DNA of 64,000 nucleotides from Cymodocea nodosa (lineage: Eukaryota > Streptophyta > Magnoliopsida > Alismatales > Cymodoceaceae): the NCBI GenBank assembly GCA_036874045.1, contig JAZBRI010000011.1, forward strand, positions 14,712,001 through 14,776,000, written 5' to 3'. Position 1 is the first letter of the stretch. Each line of letters starts with the position of its first letter. The notes under the pieces are model-generated. The model had not been told where the DNA came from. It did not search any database and saw nothing but the letters and a program-made list of their open reading frames with translations. Positions 60,800-64,000 of this stretch are shown in pieces. The position numbers and the translations under genes were made by a program.

Positions 60800-61957
60800 T
60801 GGCCACCGACGCATTTGGTGGCGTATCTTCCGCATCTTCTTCTGATGTTGACCTTTTTCTAATTTATTATTTTCGCTACATTTCTTTCTTTCTTTTCCCT
60901 TCTACTACATCATTTCTTTCTTTCTTTCTTTCTTGGTTGGGCTTATTCATTGTTATACATATCTCTATGGACAGCAATTACAGGCATCATTTGATTTGTT
61001 TTATTTTTTGCGAGCGACTTTGCTTATCAAATTTCATGATTGAAATCAAAAAACTTCAAATAAAAAAATACTAGAATTATAAAAAAAATCCAAAGCCGTA
61101 CTGTGAGTCATACACATCATCGTCGATCTTTTTTTCCCAGAAATGTTCATGGAATATTAATTCCTTTTGCAAATAAAAAAGCGTACGTAAATAAAAATAA
61201 ATGACCTCAATTATATACGAAAAATACATCTGTGCATGGTACGTTTTTGGAGAAAGAAGTTTCAGTCTTTCAGAAGATAAAAAAAACAACAATTTCGCCT
61301 AGCAAGAGATACAGAAGAGGCAGACAATCACAAACGAAGCAATTAGTTTTCGATGGGATTTGAATTCTTATATATTCTCCTCCATTCTAATAATTCGATT
61401 ATGGCGTGCATGCGTTGTCATTTCATGATCAATTGCCTGTGAATCCGCACGTTCATTTTGTGGCGATCAATTTTCCATATATCATATACTTCAGATTTAT
61501 CGGTTATCTTAGCGTTTCAATTTTAAACATTTAAATTTTATTTTTTTATGATGGTGAGTTTTTGCTTAAATTCAAACGTAGGGTTTCTTCTCACGTGATG
61601 GAATGAAAAATCAACTATAACATCTGATTATACGTTGGTCAATAAGATTAAATTAAAAAAAGAAAGAATCTGTAACTATAAAAAGGTGGGTATTTCTTTA
61701 TATACGAAGGAGACATGGATCGATGTTATGAGAATTTTTCTTGATTTTCTGGTGTGTTGTAATCCGGTTGGCATTTTTCTTTGAGAATATATGACTTCTC
61801 GGTTAAACTGGTCTCACGAGACCCTTTTATTGAGTTTAAGTTGGGTGGGGTTGATGGTGAAGTTTGACCCACTTCCACCTCCTTGGTCCCTTGCCCTCGT
61901 TAACTTCTACTTGTCAACATGAGTTCTTGAAAGGATTAGGAAGTTATTTTTGTTTCT
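60800..61957. other. Intergenic DNA
   Basis: 3' flank of the phytocyanin-like gene with a (CTTT)n tract at 60914-60934, then AT-rich DNA. No gene seen. Confidence 0.6.
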
Positions 61958-62066
61958 TGTTGGGTGTCCAACATGTGTTGGTTGGTGACAAGGAGACATG
62001 ATTGAAAACTAGGGGCTTAATGCTTAGGATTATACTTGAACTCGTAGACTTAAGTGCTGCTAACCT

Positions 62067-62266
62067 TTTAAGAGGAGTTGATGAATCTTTACTATCACTT
62101 CGGACCTTTAAGAGGAGTTGATGAACCTTTACCATCACTTTGAGCATTTAGGAGGAGTTGATGAACATTTACCATCACTTTGAGCCTTTAAGAGGAGTTG
62201 ATGAACATTTACCATCACTTTGAGCCTTTAAGAGGAGACGATGAACCTTTACTATCACTTTAGGGT
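62067..62266 (+). repeat. Five 40-bp tandem repeats inside the TRIM 5' LTR
   Basis: Units start with TTTAAGAGGAGTTGATGAAC at 62067, 62107, 62147, 62187 and 62227, each exactly 40 bp, differing at a few bases. The 3' LTR holds a single, more diverged unit (about 62537-62575). The array therefore expanded in one LTR only, most simply after insertion. Confidence 0.92.
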
Positions 62267-62299
62267 TTTGACACTGTGACAGTACTCGATCCTAATAAG

Positions 62300-62312
62300 T
62301 GGTGTCAGATTT
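62300..62312 (+). other. Primer binding site of the TRIM element
   Basis: TGGTGTCAGATTT, two bases inside the 5' LTR end, differs by one base in its first ten from TGGTATCAGA, the complement of the 3' end of initiator tRNA-Met, the usual plant LTR-retrotransposon primer. Confidence 0.75.
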
Positions 62313-62363
62313 GGGAGTCATGGGTTAGAGTCTTAGCGAGCACATTTGTATATACGTGTATTT

Positions 62364-62373
62364 GAGGGGGGAT
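62364..62373 (+). other. Polypurine tract of the TRIM element
   Basis: GAGGGGGGA directly abuts the 3' LTR start TGTTGGG at 62374, the expected place for plus-strand priming. Confidence 0.8.
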
Positions 62374-62673
62374 TGTTGGGTGTTCAACATGTGTTGGTAG
62401 TGCGTGTGTTCCAATTAAGTCACCTATGTTAGAGGAGGTGTCTCATGCTATACCATAACAAAGGGATTTGATTGAAAGCTAGCGATTGAATGACTATGGT
62501 CACACTTGAACTTGTGGACTTAGGTGCTGTTGATCCATTAAGAAGAGTTGAGAAACCTTTACCATTATCTTAGAATTTTGACAAGGTGGTAGCACCTGAT
62601 CCTAACATTTCTTAAAAGTGATTAGGTGGTCCTATTGTGTTTTCTAAACTTAAAACTTTTGAGTTGTGGGATG

Positions 62674-62698
62674 GATATATATATATATATATATATAT
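62674..62698. repeat. (AT)n microsatellite
   Basis: About twelve AT units, 67 bp beyond the TRIM element. Confidence 0.95.
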
Positions 62699-64000
62699 GC
62701 TACACATGATGTGGCTTAATTGGTGAGGGGATATCTAAGGATTGTAACAAAGGGTCTTAACCATAACAAGATTGTGATAAGATTGCATTAGGGGAATCTT
62801 GGTTTGTAACAAGACTAGTGATGACAAAAGAAAATCATGAGAAGAGTTCTCAAAGATTAATGAACTAGATAGGTTGGCTTAATGGAACCATTATAAATTT
62901 TTGATATTTCTCCGTGGTTGTCAACCTCTTCCAATTTGAATACTTGTATTTTAGACATAAATCCTTATATTATTGTGGTTGAACTAGATAAGTTGTGATT
63001 ATCATTTAGATCCTAGAAAATCTTAAATTTTTCTAATCATTTCTCTCTAGAGAATCCCTAAGATCTCAATTCAAGTGGATTATTTTCATACATTCGTATA
63101 ACTCATTTAACTTCATTAACGAATCAATAAAAAACGATATGCATTAACTGTTCAAAGAAAAAAAAAATTAAAGTTTATTAATTTAAAATAATTCTACTAA
63201 TTAGGTTGGGTGGCTAATTGTTAAATGAATTGAATTGAGCTATCCATCATTTGACCCGAATTTAATCGAATTGGATATTAAGGGACCCTATTCGGATTAG
63301 ATAGTGAATAATCGTGGATAACATGTAATCTACACAGACCTATTAAGGGGAGTACGCTACTCAATTTGAAGAGTATATCAATTTAAGTTCAATAAATTGG
63401 AAAAATATTCACCCAATCTCATGACGGGGGCAAACAGTTCACAGGAGCCTCGAAAGACGTCGAACAGTCCACGGAGGGGAATGGAGAGTGGAGGAAACGT
63501 CAAAGAAGGTGTCGCGGCTGTGGAGAAATTGAACACATGATATTTCTGAAAGAGGTGGGTGAACGGAGGTGAATTGGCATGAGGGCGAAATCCGACACCG
63601 ATGCGGAGAAGACGCTCGGGAAAGGGAGAAATTCAGCGCTCTTCAAAAGAGGAGGGAGAATAATACGAGCATTCGTTGAACATATATATTTAGGGTTTTG
63701 GGTGATATTTGCTTTCTTTCGTTTTTCACATGCATGCACGAAAAATTATATATTTTTCTTTACATTCCTTGTATATAAAACCCCCCTATGCAATAGAGGC
63801 TAAGTAAGGTGGAGAAGGTTCTTGAGAGGAGAAATAAGGATTGAGTAATTGGCAACCAGAATATTACAAGTGATGACATCAAGAATACACACACAGACCT
63901 CTTGTTTCTGCGAAAAGTTGAAACTGAATTTACTGTAAAAACTATCCATTTACTTTGAACCTAAATGCTATATCTTGGACAAGTGTTCTCAATCGGAGGT
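62699..64000. other. Terminal region, no gene identified
   Basis: AT-rich DNA, then a GC-richer patch at 63420-63680 with unsupported frames on both strands. A TTTAGGGTTTT (telo-box-like word) lies at about 63690 and a TATATAAAAC at 63772. These could belong to a promoter of a gene outside the window; I cannot assign one. Confidence 0.4.

Larger units (their letters stand above)
61958..62607 (+). mobile_element. Complete TRIM-type miniature LTR retrotransposon
   Basis: Two direct repeats both begin TGTTGGGTGT(C/T)CAACATGT and end CCTAAYA: 5' LTR 61958-62297 and 3' LTR 62374-62607. The element is flanked by the identical 5-bp target duplication TTTCT (61953-61957 and 62608-62612). Two bases after the 5' LTR lies a primer-binding-site-like TGGTGTCAGA. 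Immediately before the 3' LTR is a purine run GAGGGGGGA. Only 76 bp lie between the LTRs and there is no coding sequence, so it must have used enzymes of another element. The LTRs are clearly diverged (my eye estimate about three quarters identical), so the insertion is old. The 5' LTR is longer because of a 40-bp tandem array, while the 3' LTR has an extra segment near 62404-62465. Confidence 0.88.

Noticed and set aside
60005-60835. 276-codon open frame on the minus strand
   Set aside because: It is exactly antisense to both exons and the intron of the phytocyanin-like gene, Arg/His/Gly-rich from GC-rich codons, with no domain. A shadow.
1-64000. CRISPR array, operon, phage or bacterial insertion sequence
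   Set aside because: The window is plant nuclear DNA with spliced genes. The only short-period repeats are microsatellites, the 40-bp LTR array and the 170-bp intron duplication, none with spacer structure.

Overview
The window looks like nuclear DNA of a flowering plant. Genes have spliced exons, long AT-rich introns and plant-only families. Several genes have very GC-rich 5' coding ends next to AT-rich intergenic DNA, which fits a monocot. I could not fix the genus.

Layout. (i) 1-5 kb: AT-rich DNA with a decayed Ty1/copia pol. (ii) 5-13.3 kb: a CHASE-type cytokinin-receptor histidine kinase of the HK3 class on +, ten coding exons, followed by a long 3' leader-like region. (iii) 13.8-15.1 kb: a decayed hAT transposon. 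(iv) 16.6-29 kb: a 12-kb CBS-CBS-PB1 gene on -, fourteen coding exons, with a partial duplicate of its terminal exon just beyond its 3' end. Its introns hold a SINE and other repeats. (v) 29.6-34.3 kb: two tandem DUF3339 micro-membrane-protein genes on + and a two-helix membrane protein gene on -. (vi) 36.9 kb: tRNA-Glu(CTC) on -. (vii) 40.2-44.1 kb: a small TATA-driven gene of unknown function and a mitochondrial gamma-carbonic-anhydrase-like complex I subunit gene, whose intron holds LINE debris. (viii) 45.7-50.3 kb: an SBP-box transcription factor (SPL13/SPL16 type) on -, with a miR156 target site in its last exon. (ix) 51-59 kb: gene-poor, AT-rich. (x) 60.1-60.8 kb: a phytocyanin-like (early-nodulin-like) cell-surface protein gene lacking copper ligands. 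(xi) 61.96-62.61 kb: a complete 650-bp LTR element without coding capacity (TRIM type), with PBS, polypurine tract and a 5-bp target duplication. Its 5' LTR contains an expanded 40-bp tandem array.

The genes are an ordinary euchromatic neighbourhood and not one operon-like system. The kinase and the SPL factor both act in shoot growth, but I see no sign that they act together here. The most distinctive structures are the TRIM element, the duplicated terminal exon of the CBS-PB1 gene, and the tandem DUF3339 pair. All splice sites were chosen by hand from reading frame, phase, GT/AG rule and remembered family similarity; no search was run.
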